DNA of 64,000 nucleotides from Linanthus parryae (lineage: Eukaryota > Streptophyta > Magnoliopsida > Ericales > Polemoniaceae). A program made the position numbers and the translations under genes. The stretch covers positions 18,263,363-18,327,362 of the forward strand of contig JALGPY010000010.1 of assembly GCA_023055425.1 (NCBI GenBank). The letters run 5' to 3'. Positions 44,461 through 56,600 of this stretch are shown piece by piece (position 1 is the stretch's first letter; every line of letters begins with the position of its first letter). Below the pieces are notes generated by a model. The model saw nothing but the letters and a program-made list of their open reading frames with translations. It searched no databases and was not told where the DNA came from.

Positions 44461-45830
44461 GTGTTTGAAATTTTGATCAAAGATAAGAAGGGGGTAGAGA
44501 ATGTTGTTGCAGACCATTTATCACGGCTCGAGAATGAGAAGCGTGAAGAGAGGCCATTCAGAGAGGATTTTCCAGATGAGCAGCTTATGGTAGTGGTCAC
44601 TGTTGTGCCTTGGTTTGCGGACTTAGCAAATTTCAAGGCACTCCACATTGTTCACAAAGACATAACTCAGATGAAGAAGTTTTTCACAGATGCACGACGA
44701 TACTTTTGGGATGATCCCTATCTATTCATATTGGTAGCAGATAATGTGTTGCGCAGATTTGTGGCGCCACCGGATTTGTTGGAGATTCTCAGACACTACC
44801 ATGAATTGAACCGTGGGGGTCATTTTTGCAAGACGCCCAGTGTAGCCAAATTCCTTCAGAGTGGTTTATATTGGCCTTCATTGCATAAGGATGCTCATCT
44901 GTTTGTGCAGCTGTGTGACCGATGTCAGAGAACCGGCAATACTTCCAACCGGAATGAGATGCCTCAACAGTTTGTTTTGGAAGTAGAGCCGTTTGAAGTA
45001 TGGGGTATTGACTTCATGGAGCCATTCCCCTCTTCACTTGTTAATCCTTACATATTGCTAGTAGTTTATTATGTGACCAAGTGGGTAGAGGCAATAGCTT
45101 GTCCCAAGAATGATGGATCTACAGTTGAGAGATTCGTGTTAAAGAACATTTTTACACGGTTTGGGACGCACAGGGAAATCATTAGTGATGAGGGAACACA
45201 CTTCGTGAACAAATTCTTTGCCAATTTTTTGAGCAAGTATGGGGTATAGACACAAAATATATCACTAGCCTACCACCTGCAGTCAAATGGGCAAGATGAA
45301 GTGTCAAACCGGGAGATCAAGGGAATTTTAGAGAAGAAAGTCAATAAGGGAGGCAAAGATTTGTCTCTACACTTGGATGACAGTTTATGGGCATATAGGA
45401 CAGCGTACAAGACTCCCTTAGGCATGTTTCCCTACCAGCTGGTATTTGGGAAATCGTGCCATCTTCCGGTGGAACTTGAGCACGAGGCCTTTTGGCGCTG
45501 AAGAAGATCAAATTGAATGCTACGCTTTCAGGTGAGAAAAGGAAACATGCGTTACTTGAACTTGATGAATTTTGATTGAAGGCGTATGAGAGTGCAAGAA
45601 TCTATGAAGAGAGGATAGAGCAATGGCATGACAAACACATCATACCGAGAGACTTAAAGGTAGGACAGAGGGTGTTCATCTTCAACGCCAGGCTGAAACT
45701 ATATCCACGCAAGTTGAATTGCAGGTGGAGTGGCTCATACACGATTACTGTAGTCTACCCGTGGGGTTCTCTTGAGGTGGAAGATGCAATGGGGGCCGAT
45801 TCAAGGTAAATAGCCAGAGAGCAAAGTCGT
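44461..45830 (+). pseudogene. Athila integrase
   Basis: After the RNase H tail (VVADHLSRLENEKREE), the zinc finger region has HYHELNRGGHFCKTPS and CDRCQRTGNTSNR. The core has WGIDFMEPFPSSLVNPYILL (first Asp), TKWVEAIACPKNDG and ISDEGTHFVNKFF (second Asp). TAG at 45247-45249 interrupts the core just before the helix with the last acidic residue. The frame 45301-45501 continues ([39 protein letters not shown]). A C-terminal SH3-like part at 45576-45809 has RDLKVGQRVFIFNARLKLYP and LNCRWSGSYTITVVYPWGSL. There is no chromodomain, as expected for Athila. Confidence 0.9.
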
Positions 45831-46639
45831 ATGTGGACGGGAATTTCATTGGAGTCATTGAATGGCTGCAGGCAACTCCCGCAATGTGATTCTATCTGAG
45901 GTAACTGGGTCGGGCCGTCGACCTTAAATTACAAAGCGCTTACTGGGAAGCAAGCAAACCTATTTACTATTTTGATGTAGGATTTTAAATATTGTTTGTA
46001 TATATATTATTTATGTTTATTTAATCTGAGAGGTGCGGGAGAGTATGACTAATATTTCCAATGAGTGTGTGAAGGAATTATAGGTGAATCCAGACCCCCT
46101 TTTTGATGCGCGTGTAGAGAATTTCACAAGAATCGAGAAAAAGCAGTCCAAAACGCGTATCAGGATCAGAAATGAATAATTTGGTGGAGAATGCCATTCC
46201 AACAATGACTCAACATACACAACTTGGGAGGAGAGCATATCCGGACTCGTCGTCTTGATTTAAGCGAAGAATGCAGTGCCAAATCGAGAAAGCTGACACA
46301 ATGGCACGGATTACGAGGTTTTTTTTGCAAACAAGACCGTGAGCTGGATTGAAGAGTGACATTGTGGGGGTGGTTTAAAGCTTCCCCTTTGATATGTGGA
46401 TCGCATACATCGGAGTCTGGATGCAAAAGTAATGCCCATTTGAATGTATATGTTAAGACAAAGTGGCAAAAGCATCTATAAATGGAAAAAGTACCGAGAG
46501 CATGTGCCGCCCGGTCTTATTTGTGAGACGGCGTGTCGGGACCCAAGCGTACTTGTTGGTACTCCTGTGGGGGTGAGAATGTCATGTTGGTACTTGTTGT
46601 GAGCTGTTACAAGCTCAAAAGTCTGAAAACGACACGTTG
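45831..46639 (+). other. Post-pol noncoding region with the conserved Athila block
   Basis: 45897-45960 (GGTAACTGGGTCGGGCCGTCG, then a stretch ending aaagcgcttactgggaag) is a conserved sequence found after pol in Athila elements. The non-autonomous element has it at 60422-60485. Two GTGGGGG strings (46363 and 46567) resemble the terminal polypurine tract. The rest holds no frame I can support. Confidence 0.6.
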
Positions 46640-46880
46640 GGAGAAAAGCAGAATGGTTGCAGTTGGATAATAGGTCGCACGACCTAGTTTAGCAGGTCAC
46701 ACGACTTACTCTGAGAAACCCAGAGGTCGCACGACTTACTTAAACAGGTCGCAGGAGCTGTACCCCTCAACCAAACTCTCTGTTTGTCATAATGGGGTTT
46801 ACGTGCATTACTTGGAAACTTGCAGGGGGTAATGTCATTTAATAAAACTTTAATAAAACAACAACACCCCTCAGGGTAAA
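46640..46880 (+). promoter_or_regulatory. U3-like internal repeat block upstream of the extra ORF
   Basis: agaaaagcagaatggttgc, then four GGTCGCACGACC-type repeats (46671-46760), then ttggaaacttgcaggg and an AT-rich stretch with aataaaactttaataaaac. The order and sequences correspond to the LTR U3 (aaaaagcagaatttggcc, the six repeats, ttggaaactttttggg and gtaattacttcaaattaata at 3750-4020). This looks like a duplicated or shared LTR promoter placed before the env-position ORF. A separate transcript for that ORF is inferred, not shown. Confidence 0.55.
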
Positions 46881-47672
46881 ACACACAGAAATCTCACCCC
46901 CTTCTCCACCTTCAAACCCGTCGCTCCTATTATCTCCCACCTTCCATCTAACCACCACCACCACCACCACCACCATCTTCGCGCTTAGTCACAACCACCA
47001 TCACCGCCGTCGCCCTCCTCTCTTTGCTCAGACCCACGGTGAAAGCACAGAACCCCAACACTTCCCACCGTCGGCCTTCTTCAACCTCTTCCTTCTCCAT
47101 CGTTTCCGCCCCTGCAAGCCGCCACCACCACTGCAATGCGCCAGCGACGTAGGTGCAGGTAGTGTGAGAGAGAGAATTTGGTGGAGTACTCAACTTAAAG
47201 GCGTGTTTGGGTGAAGAAACAGTGAAGAGAAAAGCTAGTGTTCCAAAAGTAAGAATTGAAATTAAAGGAGCTTGAAGCCAAATTGGGCAATTTGTTCTAC
47301 AAGGTTTTGATGGTGAAATTGAAAGGAGCGCGTGGTTGTGCTCAATCGAAAACTCTTTTCGGAAAAAATTCGACGGGTAAAATTTAACCCTTTCTTGTCG
47401 AATTTTTCGCGAAACGGAACCCGTAAGAATGGAACTCCGGGTACCCTGGTACAATTCTTCCTCTAGAAATTTCAATTTCATCGAGTCTAGGAACATTGAG
47501 TGAAAGCCCAATTTTTTTTTGTTGTCGCTTAGTTGCGGTGTTTGGGGGAGATTGACTAGTGTCCTAGGACTTATATGCTAATTGCGTACTCGCTTCTTTT
47601 CGTACACACATCCTGACACAGTGCACGTAACGTAAGTTTACTTCTTACATTACTTGCTACTTTATTGAGCCA
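46881..47672 (+). other. Leader of the extra Athila ORF, with CCA microsatellite
   Basis: CT- and CA-rich at first, like a plant 5' untranslated region, with an (ACC)n run at about 46949-46973. A frame on the minus strand (47511-46948) is His/Gly/Val-rich only because of this repeat and is not supported. Confidence 0.45.
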
Positions 47673-49149
47673 ATGTCGAGTCGGAAAGATAAGGGTAAAT
47701 TCGCACCTAAAGGTCAGAGTGTAGCTACGAGAAAAAAAATTCGGGGGGAAAGAATAAGAAGCGACAAATGGTAGTGGGGATGAGTATGACCCCGAGGTGG
47801 ACATGAGAGAGGCAAGAGGGGCAGACTCTGACCTAGAGGAGTCTGCCACATTTAGGGTTAGGGGGAGCATGGTTTCACCAGGCTCACCTGACCCTGCTGA
47901 GTTAGAGATAGGGGAACCCGGAGTGGTACTGGAAGCGCGTAAAGAAAGGTTGTTGAGACTGAGTAATGAATTTGACCATGAGACCGGAGTGTAGTGCGAC
48001 TTTAGGTTTATCTTTGCTGATGCGCATGCTTATTATAATCAGCGCAAGAGTCTGTTTCATGGGGTTAATCTATAGAAACATTTCCCGTTTCACGATGGCA
48101 TGCCCAAAGAGATTCAGGATTTCATGGAGACGGAGAATTTCGAGTGGTAGTTTGAGATAATCCGAGGAAACGCGAGCTGAGAGCTTGTGTGGGAGATTTA
48201 TGCGAATGCCAAGTTCTACGGGAGGGATGAGGGCGCAGAGGTGAATGATCCTAGGTTTCTCTATGCCCGTAAGAAATGTTTTGTATTCTCTCCTGCCAGC
48301 ATAGCCGAGGCCCCACAATGGCCACCCCTAGAGGGTCCTTTTCACTTTCAGGCCACCATGCAAATCAATGTAGAAGAGTCAGTGACACTGGTGTCTACCT
48401 TTGATTTTTGTAATATGACGGGAGTGCCGTGGGACACTCATGCGAGTCAGGACATAAGAAAGTGGACGATTGCTACCAACCGCTTACTTCGTCGGGCTTG
48501 TTGGTTAGTGGAAGTAGTGGAGGCCTGGGTTGACGGTGTTTCCGCACATAACAAGATCCAGTTTGAGTGGTGTGTCATGGCTATGTTTTGGTTTCATGGT
48601 CAGCGGTTTAATGTCCCGAAGAGCATTTACAGGAGTTTTAGAGCGAGGCTTCGAGACTCTAACCGCCACACTGCATGTTTTTGTTATTTTTTGCGGCTCG
48701 TGGCTACTGATGGCGATTTGAGGCTATTGCGTTTGGACGGAGACCTTAAACCCCGAGAGTCTGGAACATAGTACCTGACCTTAAGAAGGATAAAATCGTC
48801 CTTGAAAGCACCGAGGCCCCACCTAAAAAGGCGGCTAAGAAGGGCAATAAGGGTAAGGCCCCGGCTGTTAGTTGAGAGTCGAGTCTGTCTTTTCCGACTA
48901 GTGCTACACTCAAAGCCACTGTTAAGGCCATGCTAAAACTTTTGATTGATTAAAAATGCTGAGGCTCGATGGCAGGCAGCGGATAAGCGCGCGAATGAGG
49001 CTGAGGCTCAATGGCAGGCGTTTGAGGAGCGCCTAAATGAGGCTGAGAGGAAAGCCAAGTCAAGATCCACGCATGTGCGACACAACCAAAGCCAACGCGG
49101 CGAGAAGCTAGACAGGTCGGATATGTGTGACACTGAATCCCATTCCTGA
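47673..49149 (+). pseudogene. Extra Athila ORF in the env-like position (Transposase_32-like, with coiled coil)
   Basis: ATG at 47673 (MSSRKDKGKFAPKG) is the first start after the leader. After a frameshift in an A-run near 47740, one frame stays in phase from about 47760 to 48771 with four stops: TAG at 47992, 48073 and 48148, and TGA at 48178. An acidic N-terminal part (EYDPEVDMREARGADSDLEE) is followed by LVWEIYANAKFYGRDEGAEV and RKKCFVFSPASIAEAP, then WTIATNRLLRRACWLVEVVE and MAMFWFHGQRFNVPKSIYR. This pattern resembles the putative plant transposon protein domain (Transposase_32). The last part (AEARWQAADKRANEAEAQW, about 48950-49060) is a predicted coiled coil. No signal peptide or transmembrane segment is visible, so a true envelope protein is unlikely. 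Confidence 0.6.
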
Positions 49150-51458
49150 GCATGTGAGATACCAGTCGAGCACCAACTCAGACAACTTGGAGGCCAAGTA
49201 GATCCTGCGGCCCTCGCATTGGAATGCCGAGTCCCCTTACTTTATCTCTATATTCATTGGGGAAAACAGAGTATTCTAGTGTGGGGGTGTGTTTTACCTT
49301 TTACTAGAAAGTTATCGAGTCTTGCATCGCCTATTACATATAGATAAATTTTGGTTATGTCCTTATTTTCCATTTTATTATTCATAATTCTGTTTGCACG
49401 TTTACATTATTGAGTCACCATACCCATATCGATTCTTTTATCGAGTCTAACATATCATGTAATGTGTAAAACAAAAATTGAAAAAGTCATAAAAATTGAA
49501 AAATTTGAGAAAGGGCAATCGAAGGAGGCTTGAAACTTGTTAAAATCGACAATTGTGAGGACTTTAGGCATAGGGCGTGACTTGTGACCGAGATAGACAA
49601 TGTGAGTTCCCTTTAGTATGTATAGAGACACTTGCTTTACAGGAGTGCCTGCCTATTTTTACACACGTACTTGATTTTTAAATCTAAAGTGTGTGCCGCA
49701 TTTTCTTACAAGAGTTGAGCAAGGTGTGAACTAAACGAGCCAAACGTTCATGTGTACATCTTAGTTAGTCGCATGTCCGCCTCATAGTGGCACACATAAC
49801 AGTTGTGCAAGGATGCGTATTAGAGAAATCACTGCTTTGAGATCTCACCTTGTAGGGCCACTTAAAAACCCGCTTGAACCTTGGATTATTTGCTAACCTT
49901 TTGAAATAGGGTGACGATTCTTGGCTTTCATCATAGATCATTTAGACTCACCACTTTGCGACACGATGGAGTCGTAGTTGAGGGGGTTCGATGAGAGAGA
50001 GCTTATTTGCGCATATTTGTGAGTTCTACATGATCGCATGCACTTCATTTGATATTTTCGAGGGGATGCGAGGGTGAGTGAGTAGGCTTGTGCACTTCGG
50101 TGTGGCGGTGATCCATGTCATTACACCATAGATCAAAGTTGTGGAGAGTCGTGAGTGCGTGACGTCTAATCCGCACGAAAATGGGGTTGGTTGATTTTCA
50201 TTGGTGGTTCGTGCTAGGTATCGTTTCTTTTCATCATCATGGTGTAGGAGGATCGGTTGGATTAGGAACGAAACTTACATCTATTTGGCTACTTGAGAGG
50301 GGACATGGATATATGCTACTGTGGGGGTGTCAAATATTGACTACTTACATGGATAGTGAGCTTTTGACGACTCCACCCCATTACAAGTGCTTTGATTATT
50401 TGCGGCTTGTTTGGTGATACCGTGTACTTCATCGAGATTAGGGGGAGATGGACCTTTCTTGTGATATATATCATCGTTTTGTTTATTTCCTCCCCCCAAC
50501 ATGATTATTTGGCTTTACTCTTGGAAGACAACTCGGGTATAATTGTTGCAGCATTCTGGGATATTGCGAGATTGAAAAAAAAATCAGAAAAAAAATAAAA
50601 AAAGAAAAGAGATAAGAAAAAAAAAGAGAGATGAAATAAAGGAATAAATTGGATCTTAACAGAGAACGAATAGTGGAAGCGACTACTTCATTGACGGCGG
50701 TATTCATTTCGTGCACGATTCATGACGGTGTCCACGTAGATCGTAATTGTACTGGTGTTTGAGGGAATCGAGGGCCGGAGATGGTGAATTTCGGGTTGCA
50801 GTTTCTATCATCGTGGTGAGGGTGTGTGAGACGTGAGTTACAATGTGATAATGTGACGCTTTAGGACTTGTTTCATGATGATTATCCTTATGTCCCTAAG
50901 CCTCAACATTCTAAACCGTTAGTGGAATAGGAGCTCGGACCTTAACGTGGCATAGCCTAGCGTAGCCTCTTACTTTTGTAGGCACACGCGAGGAGGTAGG
51001 TTATTCTTGTACTTAGTAAGGTTAGGCTCTATATACGATCTAATGGAAATTCTCGTTGTCAAGTTTAGTTTCAATTCACGCGTTGTACCAAGATTTCTCA
51101 TCACTCCATGATAATTGGTTTGTGCTAATTGAGATTGCCCGATCTTGCAAAAGAAAAAAAAAAAAAAAAGAAAAATTATTCTTTTAATACTTGCATTGTA
51201 TATATTGCATTTTCATGTAGTTGCATTGTGTATAATCGAGTCGTGTCGGCTAGTAGAAGGGGGTTGGTGGTTTGATCTTCTTCTTGGATTCGTATGAAAT
51301 ATTGGCATGAGTGTATTGTAGTAATTGTATGCAAGTGGAGTCAGGAAAGTACGCAATGTTAATTGGGGCTCGTATGCAAAAGTTTGGATGAGAGTCGAAG
51401 AAGTTTGAGTTGGAATGGTAAGTATTGGCTTGGGATTTGCTCGGGACGAGCAAAATGT
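49150..51458 (+). other. 3' noncoding region of the Athila element
   Basis: 2.3 kb with no supported frame. Polypurine-like strings GTGTGGGGGTGTG at 49279 and CTGTGGGGGTGTC at 50320 precede the terminal tract. An A-rich run lies at 50575-50640. The segment from 49277 aligns with 60933-61010 of the non-autonomous element, so it is conserved within the family. Confidence 0.6.
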
Positions 51459-51472
51459 AGTGTGGGGGTAGT
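51459..51472 (+). promoter_or_regulatory. Polypurine tract of the Athila element
   Basis: agtgtgggggtagt directly before the TGATAACTCC start of the right LTR. Confidence 0.75.
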
Positions 51473-53043
51473 TGATAACTCCGGTTTTGGAGTTATTTTA
51501 TTGCTTATTTTGCTAAGATTTGTGCTTTAATTGGTTATAATGAGTTCATGCGTTAATTGTGAAGTCGGGGCGTTTTCGACATAATTTTATGCGCTATTTG
51601 TCATATTTTGTCACATTTGATCTTCGCAGGGTGTTAGTGTTGTGTTTTTCTGGAACGGAGCACGCGAGGACGAATCTGATGGAGAAAACGAACTTCAGAA
51701 ACTAAGGCGAGCTCGAGATTTGAGAAGGAAAGCAAGAGACGAGGAATCGAGTGCTGAGGCACGTAAGAATATGTACGAGCATTGAAGCATGTGGAGAGCT
51801 CAAAATGGAGGATCAAGTGATGAATCAATGCTCGGGAGTTGAATCGAAGGCACAAGCTACAAGTGGAAGAAAAGAAGAATTTGGCCAAGTAGGAACTAGG
51901 TCGCACGACCCGTTTCAGAGGTCGCACGACCTAGTGGTCACTAGGCAGAAAGGAGAAAATTTACAACTAGGTCACCCGACCTGTTTCAGAGGTCGCACGA
52001 CCTAGTGGACAGCTGGAAATTTTCCAAGTGTTGGAATTATGTCGCACGACCTAGTCAAGTACGTCGCACGACCTAGTGTGTGCAGAATTTTTTGGAAATT
52101 TTTTGGGAACTGTATGTAATTAATTTTAATTAATCCCAAACACTTGGGGAACGTACTTAGACATGGTTAAGGCTTATTTTGGCCAGTTAGACATTACGTA
52201 AGGTGTTCTTGGAGCTGAGGATTGTGCTTGGAGCTTGGAGATTCTTCATTTGATTTCTAAACTCCTTCTTTTCTTTAGATTTTGTTGATGATCATTAAAC
52301 ATTGTATTTTGATTATGTCAACTACTAGCTAAACCCTCTGTATCGGGAATTCTCGTTTGGTAGCTAGGGTTTTGGTATGAACTTGATGTTCTGAGATTGT
52401 GATTCACCTTTTGGACTTAATTATCATGTTCTTATATTGTTATGAATCGTTTATGTGCTAAACTCTATCTTTCATACGTCTACTTAACGTAGGATTGATT
52501 TAAATTAACATTCACGTGAGAATTGGTCGGTAAATTGGACGTTTCACCTAATTGTACCACTACTTGGTAACTCGGTAGTGTTGATTAGGATCGTAAAGTA
52601 GAATAATAATTTTAATGCATGCTTAAAATTGATTTAGACTTGGTAACTCAGTTTAAGTTTATTTTAGACAGAGACAACTTGTTTGGTAACTCGATGAGTT
52701 GTGTAGTGCTTGATTAATAATAGAATACATGCTTGTGTTTCATGAATCAAATCATATTTCGTATCATCCCTAGTGATCCTAGAGAGAATTCCCGGTATTT
52801 TATCTCATATTAGTAGTCTTTATAATTTTTCTCGTTAATCGTGCCATCATCAAAACGGTTAAATTATCACTGTCTTTTTAATTTTCGTAGATTTAGTGAA
52901 AACAAACAAACACACTGTGCCCACATTGGTTTTAGAGTTAATAACTAATTCAGAACGATGTCTCTTGAGTTCGACAACCCGAATTTTTGGTTTATTACTG
53001 CACCGACAACTGCACACTTGCAGTTGGAGCGCTTCAAGTTTTT
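51473..53043 (+). repeat. 3' LTR of the Athila element
   Basis: Matches 3309-4815 and then continues about 120 bp further, ending gcgcttcaagttttt. That is the same end as the LTR of the next element, which is followed by the primer site TGGCGCC. It carries six GGTCGCACGACC-type repeats (51894-52077) and four ggtaactcgg-type motifs (about 52565-52700). The exact last base is uncertain. Confidence 0.82.
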
Positions 53044-53265
53044 GTATTCGATAACTACGCACAATAAGTTATATTCTGTATTGGTTATTTACTATTTTGC
53101 GTGATTCCCGATGCGTTTTTATAAGTGTTTGGCGGGATAAGTGAAATATTCGTAAGTAGAAGCTTTATGTGCATTATTGTATAATCCGGGTGTTTTCGCA
53201 ATTCGTTTGACTATTTTTTATGTCAAATAAGATTCTGGTATGTTAGTGTTGCGTATCAGAGGTAC

Positions 53266-53665
53266 CACTACTAGAAAAACAGGCTTTAGACACGGGGAAT
53301 TACTATGGCAAAATGTCCAATTCCTGTGGCTAATTGCTTTTGCCACGGGACATGCCACGGTTGGTACCCGTGGTCAAAAGTTGTGTGGCTTTTTTATTTA
53401 GAACGGTTGCCAGTCGGCAAAGCTTTGCCCACGGTAACTACCGTGGCTTTGCGTGTATTCTGAATTTAACCACGGTAAGTCAATCCGCGTAGCAATTAAT
53501 CAATTTAGCCACGGTCAGTAACTGTGGCGAATACTTATTTTGGCCACGGTAATTACCGTGGCAAATTAGTTTTTACCTGCCAAAAAAAAGTACTTAACCA
53601 CACCTCACTCCCGTGGCAAAGCTTAGCCACATTTGTCTCCCGTGGCTAAATCTTGTATTTGTATA
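53266..53665. repeat. Left subterminal repeat region of the CACTA element
   Basis: About a dozen copies of CCACGG/CCGTGG, several as head-to-head pairs such as CCACGGTAATTACCGTGG (near 53553). Pairs make short perfect palindromes. Confidence 0.85.
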
Positions 53666-56600
53666 AATAAAAAAGAATCCATGCCATCAGATAAATAATT
53701 CGGGTACAAAATACAGTTCAAAAAAATTTACAATGAAGATGGAACAAGATATATACATACATTGCGTCTAATTCACTCAACCTGTAAAATGGTTCAAACA
53801 ACTGGATAAAACTTCCAAACTCCCTACAAAATAAACCATGTTCCCCAGCATAGTTCCATCAATGGATACAACATAGTTCCATCATTGGGTCAGTTTTGGT
53901 ATAAGAGAAATTCATAAAATCCCCACATATTGTACACTAATGAAAGATCCAAGGCGATTATAAATCAAACAAACTATTTTCCCCGTCTTTTCGAAATCGC
54001 TTCCCCCAACTCCTTGGTTAATCCAAAATTCATTGAAGAAATATGGAATGTCATCTTTGCCAGCTGAAAACGACAACCCCCATAACAGAAAATCGCTGCA
54101 AAAACACTGGCGAAAATTAAGTTAGATGTTTATAGCAGATTATGTGGTTTACCATAACATAAAATCAATTGATATTTTTTACATGAAGCACTTTATCATC
54201 TACAGACAACAGTTCATACAGAAAGAAGGGTTTGAAAGCATACATTTATGCATATTCTCATCAAATCAAATGTTGCAAAGTTGAAGTAAAATGGGACAGG
54301 AATCCCTGGTCATAAAATAAAGTACAATTCATTGGGTATAAAAGAAGTTCCAGCCATGCCACTAAGCTATCGAACTAGTTCTTCGAATAACACTTGAACA
54401 TACGAAACATTATAGACATATGACTACATACATTTTGAAGGGCATGATAGATTGGACCGGGTAATCTGGCGCTAAGAGTATTTCTAGAGAAGAAAGAACA
54501 AGAACCATTCTCAAGTTCGTATTGTGTGAGGTCCAAACAGAGTTTGCTTTCTTTCTTATGCAATCAATTAAGTCATTCATTTTTGTTCAACCTTGATAGT
54601 CATATTCATAAATAGACAGTCAATACAATGCTCTTAGTCAGCATACTACTGTAGCGATTTCTGCCATCGTGAAGTATGTATACCATGATTATAATCCTAT
54701 TTTCAGGTGCATCTTCCTCTAGTACAGCCAAAGGACTATGGTATCTTAATACTCATGTACTGTAAAACATAAGAATTGAGTGCAGAAAAGTAAAATACTG
54801 CACCTTTTAATTTCAACCCTCATGTCACCCATTGTATGAATTTTAGCAAATGAATATGAGGTTCACACTCAGAAAAGATGGCTTATGGAAGCAGATTACT
54901 TCACTTGAAACTTTTCATGACATTTCAAAGATCAACAAAAATGAGGAAGTACCGGTAACTGTTGGTACCCGTACCAAATGCAGTAAACTACCAAGGAATT
55001 TTCAGAACTTTTCAGGAGGTCAAAGATCATCATCAACCTAATTGTCTAGCTCCCTTCTGTAGCAACAACCTTTATAATGGCAATAAATTAACTTAACCTG
55101 ACCTTGCACTCAAATCAGAACGTTTCAGGTATCAAGAGACCGGAAATCAAATAGTGAACATAAATGGGTTTGCCTCCATCAAACAAAAAGTAAATTGAAC
55201 TGCAAGAAACTTGCTTCCATCGGTACCTAGATCATCTATCAATTAATTTTCAAAAGTATGGGAATGACATATTAGTATGAAGGCTGTGCTTTAAGGCCCT
55301 ATAAGGTTACATTTTAACTATAGCACACACCCTTTTGCTATCAACCTACGCCAAGCAAAGGACTATAGATAAGAACTTGCATCCAACAAATAAGAAATTT
55401 TGTAAGAAATTTTTCAATAAACCAAAGATACATAGGGCTGACTAACCAACCATGCTTTCGTCACATGTATGTCACATTTTCGGCATCAGTTTATATACAA
55501 AAGACATACCAACACTATACAAAACGCGCAAATCATGAGAGAAGACAGAGCACCACCAAAATGAAAAGAGATCAAGCTAAATTCGGGAAAGGTAAATTAC
55601 CTGGATAGACTATCTGCATATATATCACTGTCGAAAATCTGCATATATAGCACTCGTTCCTGGTTCAATAAAACAACCGACTCAACTATGATTGAACATA
55701 TTAGTGAGCATCCTTGTTCCTTCTTTAATCAAACATATTTGTGTGCAAGACGAATAATAATACAATGGCAGAAACCACTCCAGTGAAGGTCAGGCATTTT
55801 GCAAACATAGGACAGGGTTATGGAAGGCTGTTGACACCGGTCATTGTATTTCATTGATGAAGGAGGGAGAAGAAATGTCAGATCCCTATCTAGCTGCAAA
55901 AAAGATTAAGGGCGAGATATGAGAAACAAAATAGTCAAAAACATTAGAGAAACAATAACAATATAGGGGTAGATCCTCACAATAAAAATAGCTAACAGAA
56001 CATCACGAAGCCGTAATGATGCTCAAACATTCGATGTGCAGGCATTTAGTTCATTTGGAACTCCAAATAAGTACATAAGAAAGTATAGTTCACTTTCTGA
56101 TTTCTTCTCCTCTTATACTCTTGAAGAATATAATCACTGTCAATTTATAGGTATGCATACCTGCATATGTCCTATAAATGCTAGTTCCAATGAAGGAAAG
56201 ACATCAACCTCAATTTCAATCCGTTGACATTTCGATGACTTTCACCTTTGTGACCTGTTTCCAACCCACCAAATCAATTCTTGCCAAGGAAGAACACCTA
56301 AAACTAGAAAATAGAAAGTCAGCGACAGGTTTACAGGATACAAACAGCAGAAAGCAATAGAATGGATATAAAGAAAAGAATATAACAACAAAGAGATGCC
56401 TGACAAGAAGTATGAAATGAGGGGAGGTGTGGAATGAGGATCCTGAAGCAAATACAGTACACATACAAACAGAAAAGTGACACTATTTGATCCTTAATAA
56501 TAAATCCAGAATGGTCACAAAGATGCTTGCGGCACCATAAGACATGATCCTGTTATGCTAATAAATGGACTACTTCTGAAAAGTCAGTGATTTTTACTCC

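Larger units (their letters stand above)
3309..53043 (+). mobile_element. Athila-type Ty3/gypsy LTR retrotransposon (outermost element, interrupted)
   Basis: Two related LTRs in direct orientation, starting TGATAACTCCG at 3309 and 51473, enclose gag, protease, reverse transcriptase, RNase H and integrase reading frames in Athila order. An additional ORF sits in the env-like position, followed by a long 3' noncoding region and a polypurine tract. Removing the 35.3-kb insertion at 7408-42689 leaves about 14.5 kb, in the usual size range of Athila elements. The conserved block just after pol (45897-45960) is a known signature of this lineage. All coding parts are broken. No matching target duplication was seen at the outer ends. 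Confidence 0.85.

Noticed and set aside
46948..47511. 187-codon minus-strand frame with His/Gly/Val-rich end
   Set aside because: Driven by the CCA repeat and a CT-rich leader; no domain; opposite to the element's coding strand.
47673..49149. True viral envelope gene
   Set aside because: No signal peptide, transmembrane segment or glycosylation-rich ectodomain is visible.
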